A DNA stretch of 64,000 nt from Riptortus pedestris (GCA_019009955.1 CM032233.1:87912001-87976000); one strand, 5' to 3'. Shown: positions 37,906 to 49,741, numbered from the stretch's first letter. Numbers and translations are program-made. Notes: generated by a model not told the origin, from the sequence alone.

Positions 37906-38556
37906 CAACGCAGGATTTCTTCTTTAATTAGCAATACCTATTGAAAATGCGATAGGTGTAATGTCAGCGGTATCAGACCCCCTTATAAATAATAGTCGAA
38001 ATAACATTTAAGATTTTTTAATAATATTAATTATATAAAAATTGTCTGTGCATTTTCTACTAACATAGATACGAATTTAAAGAATTTCATTCCCTCCTCC
38101 CTGGAGATAATTTTTCTCGGCATGACCACCTACTCTTTAAATACAATCTTGAATAATGAAGTTAAAAGGAAAACATCAATAGATGATTAGTGGATTGCTG
38201 AGTAGACTTTTCTAAAACGATTAAAAGTGGCTGCGACTTTGCTTGAAAGGTCCTGAATGAACTTAGCAGTGTTTCCTGGTGGAGGAATGCCATGTTGTCT
38301 TGCTCACCTTTAATACTCGGTTTTCCCGTAACAAGAAGCCTATATAAACTCAAGTTGAAGTTTAAGCTGGAGATTAAATGCTTCTTTTTTTCGTGTAGGA
38401 CTGGGGATTACCAGAACGATGAAAAAAAAAAAAATGAACTCAAATAAAATTAAAGTTTGGGGAAAACCCTGGGGTCTTGCCCGCGGTGTGTAGACCGGTC
38501 CAAGCCGCTTACTTCTTAAGAGCCATTTCACTTCGGTGAGGATTATATTAATAATT
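37906..38556. other. Intergenic, nothing recognised
   Basis: Unsupported ORFs only. Confidence 0.35.
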
Positions 38557-38684
38557 TGAGCAGTTATTGAGGTTGTACTCATGACGCGATTTTAGAAACG
38601 TTTCTTCAAATGTACGATCTATCTAGGAGATGACAAAAATGTGGTCCGTACACATTCATACACAACACACAGACACACACACAG

Positions 38685-38783
<99 letters not shown>

Positions 38784-38940
38784 GTTGCACTTGTGTTTGT
38801 TCGCACTCAAACTCGATGTAGTAACGCTTTATGTAAAAATAGCGATCAAATAAGGCTAAAATTGAATCAGGAAGAATGAGAGTTTCGAGAAGATGTTAAG
38901 TCCAGAATTCTAATCTAAATATCTCCGTTAATGAGAGTCA
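38557..38940 (-). mobile_element. HINE-like 3' half with a complex microsatellite
   Basis: Tail from GTTATTGAGGTTGTACTC (the palindrome itself is lost), a compound CA/TA array (38661-38780), the AACTCGATG block and part of an A module. It ends where another tail begins near 38952. Confidence 0.7.
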
Positions 38941-38951
38941 GTTTTTTTTCT

Positions 38952-39142
38952 GTTTTAGCATATTGCCCCTCAAGTGAAATCAACATCTTGGTTGTACTCA
39001 TGACGCGGTTTTCGAATAATTGTTCAAAACTCCATCTATCATACCCAGGAGATGACGAAAATAAGGTTCATTCAAAACTATATATATGTAATTGTAATAA
39101 TGCTCTAGCGGTCGGAATATTTTTTCTGATCGTTTATGCTAA
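38952..39142 (-). mobile_element. HINE-like 3' end fragment
   Basis: TTTTAGCATATTGCCCC (decayed palindrome), tail with GGTTGTACTCATGACGCGG, short TA run and a CTCTAGCGGTCGG hairpin half. Confidence 0.7.
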
Positions 39143-39199
39143 ATATTAACAATATTGAAAAGCTAAATAACATATATTACTTTATTAAGAGTATATTAT

Positions 39200-39411
39200 T
39201 GTCAGTTTATTAACCGCAAATTGTTGTTTTGCTTTTGTTGTTTTTTTCAGGAACTATATTGCTTATGTATTGTTATATATTACTTATATTATTAGAGTAT
39301 TCGAAATCTTATTATAAACTATTTAAGTAGAATACCTAACGATACTAACATAAAATGGCCAGACCCCTGGCAACGCCCATGTATTTATGCGAAAATAAAT
39401 AAATAAAAATA
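39200..39411 (+). mobile_element. Non-LTR retrotransposon 3' UTR and tail (truncated)
   Basis: Ends with AAAATGGCCAGACCCCTGGC, a short AT stretch and an (AAAT)n tail, the same 3'-terminal style as the element ending at 47982 (GGGCCAGACTCTGGC plus tail). The 5' boundary is uncertain and no ORF remains. Confidence 0.55.
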
Positions 39412-40519
39412 CTCGGGGAATTATATCCGTGCATTATGTAATGAAATGTTCCGCTTACCGATTTTTCCGAGGCCATTCAATAATATGTTACATTTTAATT
39501 TCATCTCATTTTACGAATTTCAATACCCAAGTCATTTGAAGGAAATAATGTAGGCTGAGATATGAAATCGAATTAGTTTTATTTATAAAGTAGTAAATTG
39601 TATTCGCATGCTACTCGTATTAATATACGATAACAATAATGTACAGCAAAATATCAAGTTCTTTAATTATGTCTGAGAGCAGAATACAGCATTAGTTTTT
39701 CTGGCTTTTACTTTATTTTCCAGGATTAGAAAGAAATATAAGTCTATTTCAATTTAGAAAATTAAGGCTAGCAAAAAACTGAATACCTAAATTAACCTAT
39801 AACTAAAAACACATGAATGCAATTCTATGAAGGGGAAATATAATAATAAATGATAAATATTGAATATGATGAAATAGCAACGTTGTTGTTGAAGTAGATA
39901 TGAATAAATGGGTACATTTAATCGAATACCAGACGTCTTATAATTAAGAGAGTGGAAAATCATAATTTATGATTATTTGGAAGAGTATTTATAGAATAAT
40001 ACTCAAGAATGAAACGTGATCAACAGCCTGATATGATTAATGCATATGAATGATTAGCTCATTTTCATCGAGGGTGTCGTTAAATTAAAATGACTCATTA
40101 CATCAATTATGTGAATGCATGTGTTTTAAGATGGGTAGGCGACCACTTGACTTTCTTACGAAACACTGTAGTGCACTTGGCACTAATTAGCCTTTACTTT
40201 ACGACACCTGGCCAAAGTGGACTCCTGAAACGATTCAGCTAAACTATGTGGAAATAGCAGCGCAATAACAATGAAGAAACAGATCCATCCTTCGGCTACA
40301 ATGCCAAATGCCTGACAAAGACGTTGGACAAATATTAATCGTGAACTGCAAGGCTGAGACTTTGAATTTCATGCATTTATTAATTTGTTCTATTGTCAGA
40401 TAAATATCCACATCAAAAATGTTGTGTGTACTTCATTGTACGCAGTAAAGGAAGCACTGCGATCGAGGAAAGTTGTAGATTTCATCGTACTTAATCCGGT
40501 TTAACAATCCCTGAACCTA
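39412..40519. other. Intergenic, nothing recognised
   Basis: No supported feature. Confidence 0.4.
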
Positions 40520-40775
40520 TTTTAGAAGAATTCCCTTGACGGAAATCAGCTATTGAGGTTGTATTCATGACGCATTTTTCAAAAAATTTCCTCAAAGGTT
40601 CATCGACTCTACCTAAGACATTACGTAAATGAGGTCCTTTCAAAATTATATATATAAATATTCTTGTCTGTTACCGCTCTAGCGGTCGCAATTCTTATTT
40701 GATTGTAACCAAACTCGAGCGTTTCATACAATACTAAAGGCTGAGTTCGTTAATGGCTGAAATCGAACTAGGGGA
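40520..40775 (-). mobile_element. HINE-like 3' half, inverted against the next copy
   Basis: Decayed palindrome, tail, short TA spacer, intact hairpin, up to GAAATCGAACTAGGGG. The next base belongs to the 5' end of a plus-strand copy. Confidence 0.75.
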
Positions 40776-41220
40776 ACTGCGTCACCCAGGGGCTTCGTAA
40801 ACTAACCAGAATTCCCAAGTGAAGTTTTAGAATAGAGAAACTTCACGAGAGCCGAACAGTTACTGAAATGGCCGAACTAGCTAGCCGGAAACTCACGGCT
40901 ACAACCGAAGTTAGCCAATCTCATCATGTCCGCTACGTTCAATAAAATGCAAATATCTCGGTTTATATTCAAGATAGAGAATAAATATATATAGCAATAT
41001 TTATAGGCAATGTAATTAGCAATAAGATTGGTCCTATACAATTTTTCGATCCGACGTATAGTGACGGAGATATTTCGAAAATCCCCTCCTCTCAACCCCC
41101 CCCCCGCCTATTGGTCCGATTTCAGCCATTAACGAACTTGACCTTTATTTTTACATAAAACGTTTAAATATCGAGTTTTGTAGCGATCAAGCAAAAATTT
41201 CGACCGTTACACCGTTAACA

Positions 41221-41267
<47 letters not shown>

Positions 41268-41420
41268 ATATATATATCATTTTGAACAAACCTGATTTTC
41301 GTCCCTGGGTAGGATCGATGGGCATTTGAAGACGTATCTTGACTACACTGGATATATATAAGCGTCTTATGTAAAACTAAACATCAAGTTCGTTAACGGC
41401 TTGAGGGAAATCTGCTAAAA
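40776..41420 (+). mobile_element. HINE-like element, subfamily C, with internal inversion
   Basis: 5' end GCGTCACCCAGGGGCTTCG, C-specific block (GAACTAGCTAGCCGG), A module, C-rich tract (about 41096-41105), (TA)n at 41224-41279 and the start of the tail. A minus-strand piece (about 41358-41400, CTTATGTAAAACTAAAC then GTTCGTTAACGGC) interrupts before GGGAAATCTGCTAAAA. The inverted piece implies template switching or secondary insertion. Confidence 0.75.
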
Positions 41421-42854
41421 TGAATCCCGGAAAAGGTTCTCCTGTCTGGTAGTGGGTGGAAATGAGGAGTAGGATAGTACGATTATCAGGCTCCCTCGCT
41501 CATTCCCTAGGCAAGGTCATATATCTATCTCTAAACAGCTTATACCCTATGAATCTTTAGAACACCTCTTAATTGCTCTCTCTCTCTCCCACACACACAC
41601 ACACACACACCCCACACTGGAGCGATCCTTCAGTAATGTTGGACATTGGGGGAAAAATAAAAGTTTTAATTTGGGATTTTGATTGTATTGTTAGTACCAC
41701 ATAAACCCTTTTCAATTGAGCAGATTGATTTTTAGCCGTATTATTGCAATGGTTTTTACATGATGCCTAGTTATAATTGCTATGTTAAAAAAAGCCTTGG
41801 TTTATTTAATTCGTCGTAAACTCTTATTTCATTTTATAAATTATTGTTGCTTCCATTACACATTAAGGGTATTATAAGAAATCAAAAACTGGCACAAAAG
41901 GTTTTTTAAAATTCCACTAATTTTTTTTTTTTACATCGAGCTGAAAATAATTTTATTTAATTGAATTTGCAAATCGCTTGTATTCGCTTGAAAAAATACC
42001 ACTGGGCATGCTTTTAGGAGTATATTGTCTTATTTATAACGTCGTCAGATCTTGCCTAAACTAGCCTATTCATTAAATATTTTACTTTTAGTGTTAACGC
42101 TTTCGGTGCGGAAGACGTATTATACCTCCCGCGGACCTTTCCCAACTACATACGATGTAAAACGCCTCCTCCTCTACGCAATTGACGCCGCCATTCGCGT
42201 TCGAAGAAATAGTTAAATACGTGTTTTTCTTGTCTAAATATTTTATATGTTAATATTATGTGTCTATAAATCACAATTCTCTACTTAGTAAGCGATACAT
42301 AATCTGTATGTACACATTTAAAATTCATCCTACCTTTATATCGCAACTGGCAAAATTGCTTAAAAAATTACTGATGAGGTAGTTCAATAGAGTATTCGAT
42401 GTGCTTTAAAATGACACCAGAATCAATATTCTAGGGCCAGTAGAAACGGAGATATTAATGAATATCCGGCTAACCCTATCACTCGCTCCAGTGTGCACCC
42501 GCGGACTGTACTTCTCTTACTCTGTTGCCAACACGTTCAGGTACTTGACCCATGTTACAACCGGAGAAAATTCGTGTTCAAGAAATGCAAGGTTGTTAGA
42601 CGGGACGAAATCATTAGGCACTTCATTGCTACTAGTTGCGTAAATGTTTTTGTCCAGGTTTCTAAAACGTTTTTGAAGAGCAAACTAAAGTTTGATGGTA
42701 ATTGTGATGAAGAGGGAGGATCAAACAATAAAACCAAAACACTTCGCCTCAGTAAGTCATGAATTTTGTTCTTCAAAGCTCGGTTATTTCTTAAAATCGT
42801 ATGCATGATTTTGTGTGTGTGAGTTTGTGTAAGCGTGCGTATATAAAATTCTAA
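41421..42854. other. Intergenic with short CT/CA repeats
   Basis: (CT)n(CA)n at 41578-41611. Overlapping ORFs at 42458-42806 lie on both strands and have no recognisable domain. A piggyBac-like TTAACGCTTTCGGTGCGG at about 42093 has no matching right end. Confidence 0.4.
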
Positions 42855-43115
42855 TCGAAAAGTGGTTCATGATACTGAAGCTCATTGTTAGTATGAGTCG
42901 GGGTTTACATAATAAATATCTCGATTAATGTTCATGATAGATTGGTTCTATACAATTTTTCGATACGACGTTTAATACTTCGAAATTTCTCCCTCTAAAC
43001 TGAGCTAACTTGATCATTAAATTTACGTACAGACGTTTAAATATCAAGTTTGGTAGTGGCCAAACCAAAATTGAGGCCGCTAGAGCAATAACATATAAGG
43101 TGTGTGAGAGAGAGC

Positions 43116-43171
<56 letters not shown>
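42855..43171 (+). mobile_element. HINE-like fragment with GT/GA/TA array
   Basis: Compressed A module (GAGTCGGGGTTTAC, AATATCTCGATTAATG), TCAAGTTTGGTAG block, CCGCTAGAGCAATAAC and a compound microsatellite (43101-43171). Both ends are missing. Confidence 0.65.
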
Positions 43172-43174
<3 letters not shown>

Positions 43175-43430
43175 GTTTAAATATACCAACGGACTCGTTT
43201 TTCGGCCGTCACAAATGTACTACTGTCCTTCAAAGTTGAATAACCCCTTTTTTTTCTTATTTGCTTCTATATAGCAGACTGGAGTGTGAGCGAAAGGTTA
43301 GGCATCGACCTGTACACCAGCTACCTGGGTAATTATGCAAAGCATTCTTGGCCCAGTCACGGCACACCACCCTTCTCATTACACATACAGTTTTACAGTC
43401 TCACTGACTGTTGTCGTATACGACCAAATA

Positions 43431-43461
43431 TTTTTAGTAGATTTCCCCCAGGAAATCACTT

Positions 43462-43515
<54 letters not shown>
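43431..43515 (-). mobile_element. HINE-like 3' palindrome followed by a 52-bp T run
   Basis: TTTTTAGTAGATTTCCCCCAGGAAATCAC-like end (43431-43458) runs into an uninterrupted poly(T) at 43464-43515. Only the terminal hairpin region is present. Poly-phenylalanine reading frames here are artefacts. Confidence 0.6.
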
Positions 43516-43517
<2 letters not shown>

Positions 43518-43723
43518 TTATGTACATCACATCAAAGGTGATTTGCCCTTTAAGAAGTTAAAAATCATACAATATCAACTAACAAAAGAAAAAATATAAA
43601 TACACATTTCATAAACACTAAATTCAATTAATTATAATCAGAAACAACTGCCAATATTACATCAGGCTTGTTTAGAGAAAGTAAAATATAAAAACAAATT
43701 AGGCTAACATCATTGTTGTAAAA

Positions 43724-44214
43724 AAAAGTCCGTCACGCAGTCGCTGCGTAAACTAAGCAGATTTCCCAGGTGACGTTTAACAATAGAGAAATCTGCACAC
43801 TAGTAACAGTAGTAGTAACAAGTCACCAGTTTCAAGAGAGCCGAACAGTTACGTAAACGCCCAAACTAGCTTACGGCGGAAAGTCACGAATAGATCCGAC
43901 ATCAGCCGATATCATCTCGTCACACTCAATAAACATGGAAATATCAAGGTTAATATTCAAGATAGAGAATAAATCTACATAACAATATTTATAGTAAATT
44001 TAATTTTCAATAAGATTGTTTCTATACAAGTTTTAGATTCGAAGTACAGTAACGGAGATATTTCGAATTTTCGAAATTCCCCCCCTCTAAACCCCACCTC
44101 CCGATGGTCCGATTTCATCCATTAACGAACTTGATCTTTCTTTTTACATATAACGATTGAATACCGAGTTTTGTAACGATTAAACAAAATTTGCGACCGC
44201 TAGAGCGTTAACAG

Positions 44215-44266
<52 letters not shown>

Positions 44267-44398
44267 GTAGTTTTGAACGGACCTCATTTTCGTCATCTAT
44301 CCTGAGTAGGATTGTTGGATATTTGAAGAAATCTTTCAAAAATCGCGTTATGAGTACGATCTCAATAGCTGGTTTCCCTTAAGGGAAATCTGCTAAAA
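43724..44398 (+). mobile_element. HINE-like element, subfamily C, well-preserved full copy
   Basis: Good reference copy. 5' AAAAGTCCGTCACGCAG with hairpin ACGCAG-TCG-CTGCGT: the loop has changed but the 6-bp stem is kept. Subterminal GCAGATTTCCC, C-specific block (CCAAACTAGCTTACGGCGG), A module with AATATTTATAGTAAATTT, C-rich tract, hairpin remnant CGCTAGAGCG, (TA)n at 44219-44262, complete tail, TTTCCCTTAAGGGAAATC and TGCTAAAA. Confidence 0.9.
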
Positions 44399-44455
44399 TT
44401 GGTAACGAGCATAATTGGTGAATGGTTCATAGGAATTGAATGTTTGGAAATGGTG

Positions 44456-44486
44456 CAGGAAATCAGCTATTGAATGTGCAAAATTG

Positions 44487-44548
<62 letters not shown>

Positions 44549-44715
44549 GTGTACCAGCGTAACGTTCTAGGGGGCATAATTTATACACTCACTGTATACC
44601 ACACTTGATACTTAACGTTTTATATAAAATTCCAAGTTTGTTAATGCCTCAAATAAGATCAGGAGGAGCGAGAGTTTAGGCAAGGAGTAAAATCAAAAAT
44701 TCTAAATATTTATGA
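44456..44715 (-). mobile_element. HINE-like 3' half, left arm of an inverted pair
   Basis: GGAAATCAGCTATTGAATG then a large tail deletion, TA/TG array (44486-44547), hairpin remnant and module start. It faces the plus-strand half at 44745-44977. Confidence 0.65.
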
Positions 44716-44744
44716 AGTTGTGATTCTTCTGAAAACATTTAAAG

Positions 44745-44977
44745 GTCCCTAAACCCCCCCCCTCCACCCACTGGTCGAATTTCAGCCGTTAAGGAACTTG
44801 ATCTTTAGTTTTATATAAAATGATTCAATATCGAGTTTTTAGCAATTAACAAAACTTGCGACCACTAGAGCATTAGCACGACGGACCTAATTTTCGTATT
44901 CTCCACGATCCACGGATCGATGGACATTTGAAGGAAAATTTCGAAAATCGCATCATGAGTACAACCTCAATACATTG
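44745..44977 (+). mobile_element. HINE-like 3' half, right arm of an inverted pair
   Basis: C-rich tract, GAATTTCAGCCGTTAAGG, CACTAGAGCATTAGC and a tail to CAACCTCAATAC. The terminal palindrome is lost and no microsatellite remains. Confidence 0.7.
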
Positions 44978-45276
44978 AAGTGCATATTTCAAATGCTATT
45001 CCATTTTAATTATTCCTCTTAATAGTGACATTTACTTTGTCTTTTGAAGTCTCTTGAGTTGCTTTGAAGACAATGTCTCTTGCCTCTGAATGTGGAATGG
45101 CGAATTGCGTTAACTACAAGGAAGGCTGGCTTTATGTGTGGCTATCATCCTTAATCGCCATGTATAACTCAACAACGAAATTAGAAAGTCGAAATTCCAA
45201 CAGGTTATACAAACCTTTCACTCAGACATAATTGTAGGGTGACCCAAATACAACTTCCCGCCTATAATCACATAAG

Positions 45277-45722
45277 AAAAAAGTCCGTCGCGTAGGGGCT
45301 GCGTAAACTAAGCAATTTCCTGCGTGCTGCTACGACGGACTACCGACCTCACAATATATTCTCTATTTCGGAAAAAAAATCTAGTTGAAAAAGTGTGGGT
45401 ACCGAAAAAATGTATAGAGTAAGAATTCTAGAAAAACACTAGCTTAAAGAGATTTGAGCTTTAACATTTTTCAATCCGACTTGTAATAATGGACATATTT
45501 GAAATTTCCGAATTCCCAGTCTAACCGCCCCCCCCAATTCCAGATCCGATTTCAGGCAATAACAAATATGATCATTAGTTTTGACTGAAACGGTTAAATA
45601 TCAACCATGGTATGGATCAAATAAACATTTTCGAGTCAATTAAAAAAAAAGCAAATTATGACGTCATCACATAATGTATTCGTATGTATCTCACCTAGTA
45701 AAGATCTGTTGATAACAATTAA
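45277..45722 (+). mobile_element. HINE-like element, B module, 3' truncated
   Basis: AAAAGTCCGTCGCGTAGGGG start, subterminal AAGCAATTTCC, B module with ATTTTTCAATCCGAC, C-rich tract and AAATATGATCATTAGTTTTG. It ends in the linker GATGACGTC-like region. No tail is present. Confidence 0.72.
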
Positions 45723-45779
45723 GAACACTTTTCCTCAATTTCGTTTTAATGTTTTCTTTGTTTTGTTTTTTAATTTCAG

Positions 45780-46075
45780 AATCCATTCCTTTCCCGGAGA
45801 CTAGTTTCAAATACAATTTTTTTTAGTACAACTTCTATGTCGCAGCATTTTGCAATAAAATGTACCGTTTCTGAAATAATGATTTGTGCATTTTACGGCT
45901 AAACAATCCATCAAATCCAAATTCACCGATACAAACTCGTTTCAAAATTTGAATTTCTAAAAGGATCCATTATAAAAGGTAGGGCATTGCATTGGAAATT
46001 CCAAAGGTATGGTCGCTGGAGAAGTACTGGAGAAGGTTACGCGGGTACGAGGGGTGGTACGAGAGGGGCACCCTG

Positions 46076-46078
<3 letters not shown>
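45780..46078 (-). mobile_element. Relative of the AGGGTGT TIR element, one arm
   Basis: In reverse complement it follows the left arm and centre of 15783-16287 (CTTCTCCAGTACT, CCAGCGACC, TTTAGCCGTAAAATG, AATGCTGCGACATA). Its outer end is AGGGTGCCCCTCTCG next to a TA run. The second arm is missing. Confidence 0.7.
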
Positions 46079-46132
<54 letters not shown>

Positions 46133-46136
<4 letters not shown>

Positions 46137-47027
46137 CCGGTGGGCGCGCTGCGGCATTTGGACCGCAATCTGAACATCTGTCAAAATACTTGGAATAGAA
46201 ATGACTTCAGCGGGCTGGGGGTTCCAGGTATTTGTATATCAACATGTTCTGACATGTTGAGTCGGTTTTCTGAGGGCTAAAAAAATTTGCTACCTTTGTG
46301 GGACACATCGAAATAATAGTGCAAGCGTTGTATGCAATATGTGCCAAAGGAAATTTTTGCCCAAATCACAGTATCCATCACGTAACGTGCAATAATTTTC
46401 AGGGAAATTCTTTATACGAGGAAGAAGTATGATTTTTGTTCTGTAATATAAAAAAAAGTTCATTTTTTCTAGTTCCTAACTGATAAATTAAATTTTTTTC
46501 TTGCAAATTTTGAACCGAATATTTTTTCTGTATTTGATCGTTTATAACCTTGAACTTATTTTTTTATTATATTACTAATATACTATTACTCTGTATTTAT
46601 ATTACAAAAGGTTTGTTCAAACTTTATGAAAACAATTAATAATTTTATTCTGTTTTTAGTCTGTAAAATAATATTATAAAACATAAAATTATTGTTCCTA
46701 AGCCACTATTCCTACGTTCCTGAATATCCTATGTTGGTGGTTATTTATAATAAACAATTTATTATTAAAATATCGCAATCATTATTCTACCTATTGCAAG
46801 GTTGTTTTTTATATTCCAAAGCTATTTATAAAAAAAAATGTTTAGCCATCCTTTACTTAGCAATATGATAATTTTCATGCATTAGAATTACTGTAAAACC
46901 AAAGCAAAAATGAATAAACAACATAAATAAGTAAGTTATTGCTTATTTTCTAATAAAAAATAGATAAAACAAAATGTGGCCCAAACACCGCAGCGCGCCC
47001 GCTAACGTAACTCAAATAGCCCGCCGG

Positions 47028-47031
<4 letters not shown>
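46133..47031 (-). mobile_element. piggyBac-like MITE, copy 2 (both TIRs intact), 899 bp
   Basis: Ends CCCTCCGGTGGG and, inverted, CCCTCCGGCGGG, with GCGGGCGCGCTGCGG near both termini. The body is co-linear with 17118-18012 in opposite orientation, differing by scattered substitutions and small indels. It is flanked on both sides by (TA)n, so the apparent target is ATAT rather than TTAA. No transposase. A 75-codon minus ORF reads through the left end into the TA array and is not meaningful. Confidence 0.8.

Positions 47032-47116
<85 letters not shown>
47032..47116. repeat. (TA)n followed by (GA)n
   Basis: TA run to about 47083 and a GA run to 47116, at the right flank of the MITE. Confidence 0.95.
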
Positions 47117-47119
<3 letters not shown>

Positions 47120-47394
47120 GAAGATGCCAGTACGTAATTAGGCGAATATATTGCGGAGGAGTTACATTGAAATCATTAACGGGCGCAATAGTGCGATCAC
47201 TGATAAATTAACGCATTATATAACAAAAATGTAAATGATCTGTGTTCATGTAAAAGTTAGGCCAAATCTATTCTTATACACTTGTACACACACATATCTA
47301 TAATTATCTTAAATTCAAAGTGAATATGAAGAAAGTAAGATTAGTAAGTCAACTTAGAATTTCAAATAACGACTACTTGAAGCTTTATCACAAT

Positions 47395-47982
47395 AAAAAT
47401 AAAAATCCGGAGAAATTTGTGAATGCTGCTAGGAATTTATATCAGAAGGGTTAAAACATTTATTATTGCAATGCTCGAAATACATCTATTATAGAGAGCA
47501 ATACTTGAAGAAGTTTATAGCCACAAGTGATGACTTAATGTCGCTTGAAAATATTCTTCACATTGAGGACATTTATAAATTGAACATGATTTACTCATTC
47601 CTGTCAGCAGTATGCAACTAGGCAACGAAATAGTTTATACCATTATCATGAAAATTAAACAATATAATTTAGAAATGTACAACGAAGTCAATTAACGCGT
47701 TACAGTAAACAAATAAACAAAAGTAAATACTTATAAGTTGAATAGTACTAATCAGATTAAATTATAAAGAATTTTAGAAGTTTAAGTACCTGAAAACATT
47801 TAATATAAAAAAAAGAAGTGAAAATGTATTATTTTATTGTATATAGTAGGTTAATATTATGTCACTAGTTCTTATATATATTTCTTTGTATATTACTTGT
47901 AAAATTACTAACACTAAATGGGCCAGACTCTGGCTAAAATATGTATATATCAGCCAATAAAAATCTATCTATCTATCTATAC
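47395..47982 (+). pseudogene. Non-LTR retrotransposon C-terminus and 3' UTR
   Basis: A frame from about 47450 reads LKHLLLQCSKYIYYREQYLKKF, then LMSLENIL and IYKLNMIYSFLSAV before a stop. This is the HxLLxCxxYxxxR region after the CCHC knuckle, with the conserved IYxFL ending, of many jockey/I-type ORF2 proteins. The upstream CxxC half is not found. The 3' end is GGGCCAGACTCTGGCTAAAA, AATAAAAAT and an (ATCT)n tail at 47963-47982. A 5'-truncated dead copy. Confidence 0.75.
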
Positions 47983-48019
47983 ATATATGCATATTATATA
48001 TATATTATAATATTTGTTA

Positions 48020-48021
<2 letters not shown>

Positions 48022-48088
<67 letters not shown>
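48022..48088. repeat. (TA)n microsatellite
   Basis: 67-bp TA run not inside a HINE-like copy; it follows the retrotransposon tail by 40 bp. Confidence 0.95.
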
Positions 48089-48091
<3 letters not shown>

Positions 48092-48564
48092 TGTGGAATT
48101 GAAAGTCTTTCCACTCCAGTGAAGAAACTGAATTTTGACTTAGACATTGCAAATTCATTTACGAAGTTTATAGCAGAATCCTTCTTAGGAAATCTGCTTA
48201 GTTTCCTGAGGCACTATGTGACAAATATTTTGGATAGCGGGGTGAGAATATATAGTCATGTTTATGCAGAACCTTCTGAAGTTCTTTAAAAAAGGAAATT
48301 GTTACACAAATTTAAACACCCACATAATATCACTTATTTCTCAGCATGACCCGGTGTGGAGGAAATTAAGAAGAGCATCAACAACCGAATCTTTTTGGAC
48401 TCTAGTGCCCAAAAAACATGGCATATTCCAAGTAATACCCCACAGAGACAGTGTGAGAGAGGAGAAGGTCCTGTGGCTGGTGAAAGGCACAGGTCAACAG
48501 TAATTTCGCCTATAAATTGCCTGGGGTTTCTGTCTTGAACTGGTTAAATTATACTTTTGTACAT
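48089..48564. other. Intergenic, unsupported ORFs
   Basis: ORFs of 60-91 codons overlap here in two frames. No domain or splice structure was recognised. Confidence 0.35.
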
Positions 48565-48681
48565 TTTTAGCAGATTTCCCTTAAGAGAAATCTGCTATTG
48601 AGGTCGTACTCATGAGGCAATTTTCGAAACGTTTCTTCAAATATCCATCGATGCAAACCCGGAGATGAAGAAAATCCGTTC

Positions 48682-48745
<64 letters not shown>

Positions 48746-49197
48746 GTTCCGCAGTAGTAATTTATTTCTTATCGTTACTAATCTTGATATATAATCGTTT
48801 TATGTAAAAAGAAAGATCAAGTTCGTTAACGGCTGAAATCGGTCCCGGAGGAGTGGGGGGGGGATTCTTAATATCTCTGATAGTATTATTTTAGTAAAAA
48901 TTTTATAGAACCAATATTTATGCAAATGTAATGTTCTATAAATTTTGTTATGTGCATGTTTTCACTATCTTGATTATTAACCAAGATATTTGCAATTTTT
49001 TAGTTTCAGGCCATCTGTAAACAACCCACTCCTTCTCATGTCATATTAACAATAAGCTGTTATTTTAGAGCACATTATTTTAAGCCTAAATACCAAATAT
49101 TGTTCTCATTGAACTTTTACTTTTTGAGGTAAAAGCAAATACGTGACGCACGTGGGAAATCTGCTTAATTAACACAGCACCTGCGTGGCGGACTTTT
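48565..49197 (-). mobile_element. HINE-like element, full length, one A module
   Basis: TTTTAGCAGATTTCCCTTAA end, tail, (TA)n at 48687-48743, hairpin largely lost, G-rich tract, A module and 5' end GCGTGGCGGACTTTT. Confidence 0.87.
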
Positions 49198-49682
49198 ATT
49201 GAAATGCCTTCGTGATCCATCACTCAGAAGTATTTTGCCGTTTTCCTAAACCATTCTTGCGGTATAATCATTCGTTCCTTCCAGAAACCTAAATTGACAA
49301 ACATAAAATATATTCTTTATTTTTGATGGGATTTTTGAATGGAGTTAGGATTGATCGTATTCGACAGGATTAACAAGCATACAGAAAACCTAATTGACAG
49401 TTTAATAAAAATGTCTGCAGATTTCATATTATTAACCAATAATGCGTTACCTAAATTATAACGATCAGCTCATGACATCTTATATGGGAGGAAAAATCGC
49501 GAGAGCGGAAGGATTAAGCAAGGTCGCAGGGAATAAATAAACATTGAAACTCCTGTGAGTCAGCAATCTAGTTTCCCAGCTACTCTATTCATTACTTAGG
49601 ATGGCTGATCTGTCGGTATTTCTTTCTTCATTGAAGCCCAACAAACCTTTTCTATCTTTTTCTCTCGCTCGCTCCCTACACA

Positions 49683-49741
<59 letters not shown>

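Noticed and set aside
42093..42560. A possible piggyBac left end (TTAACGCTTTCGGTGCGG, then ACGTATTATACCTCCCGCGG)
   Set aside because: No matching inverted right end with TTAA was found downstream; only a direct CCCGCGGAC repeat near 42500.
42458..42806. Overlapping ORFs of 61, 89 and 83 codons as a gene candidate
   Set aside because: Three frames on two strands overlap and none shows a domain or neighbouring exon.
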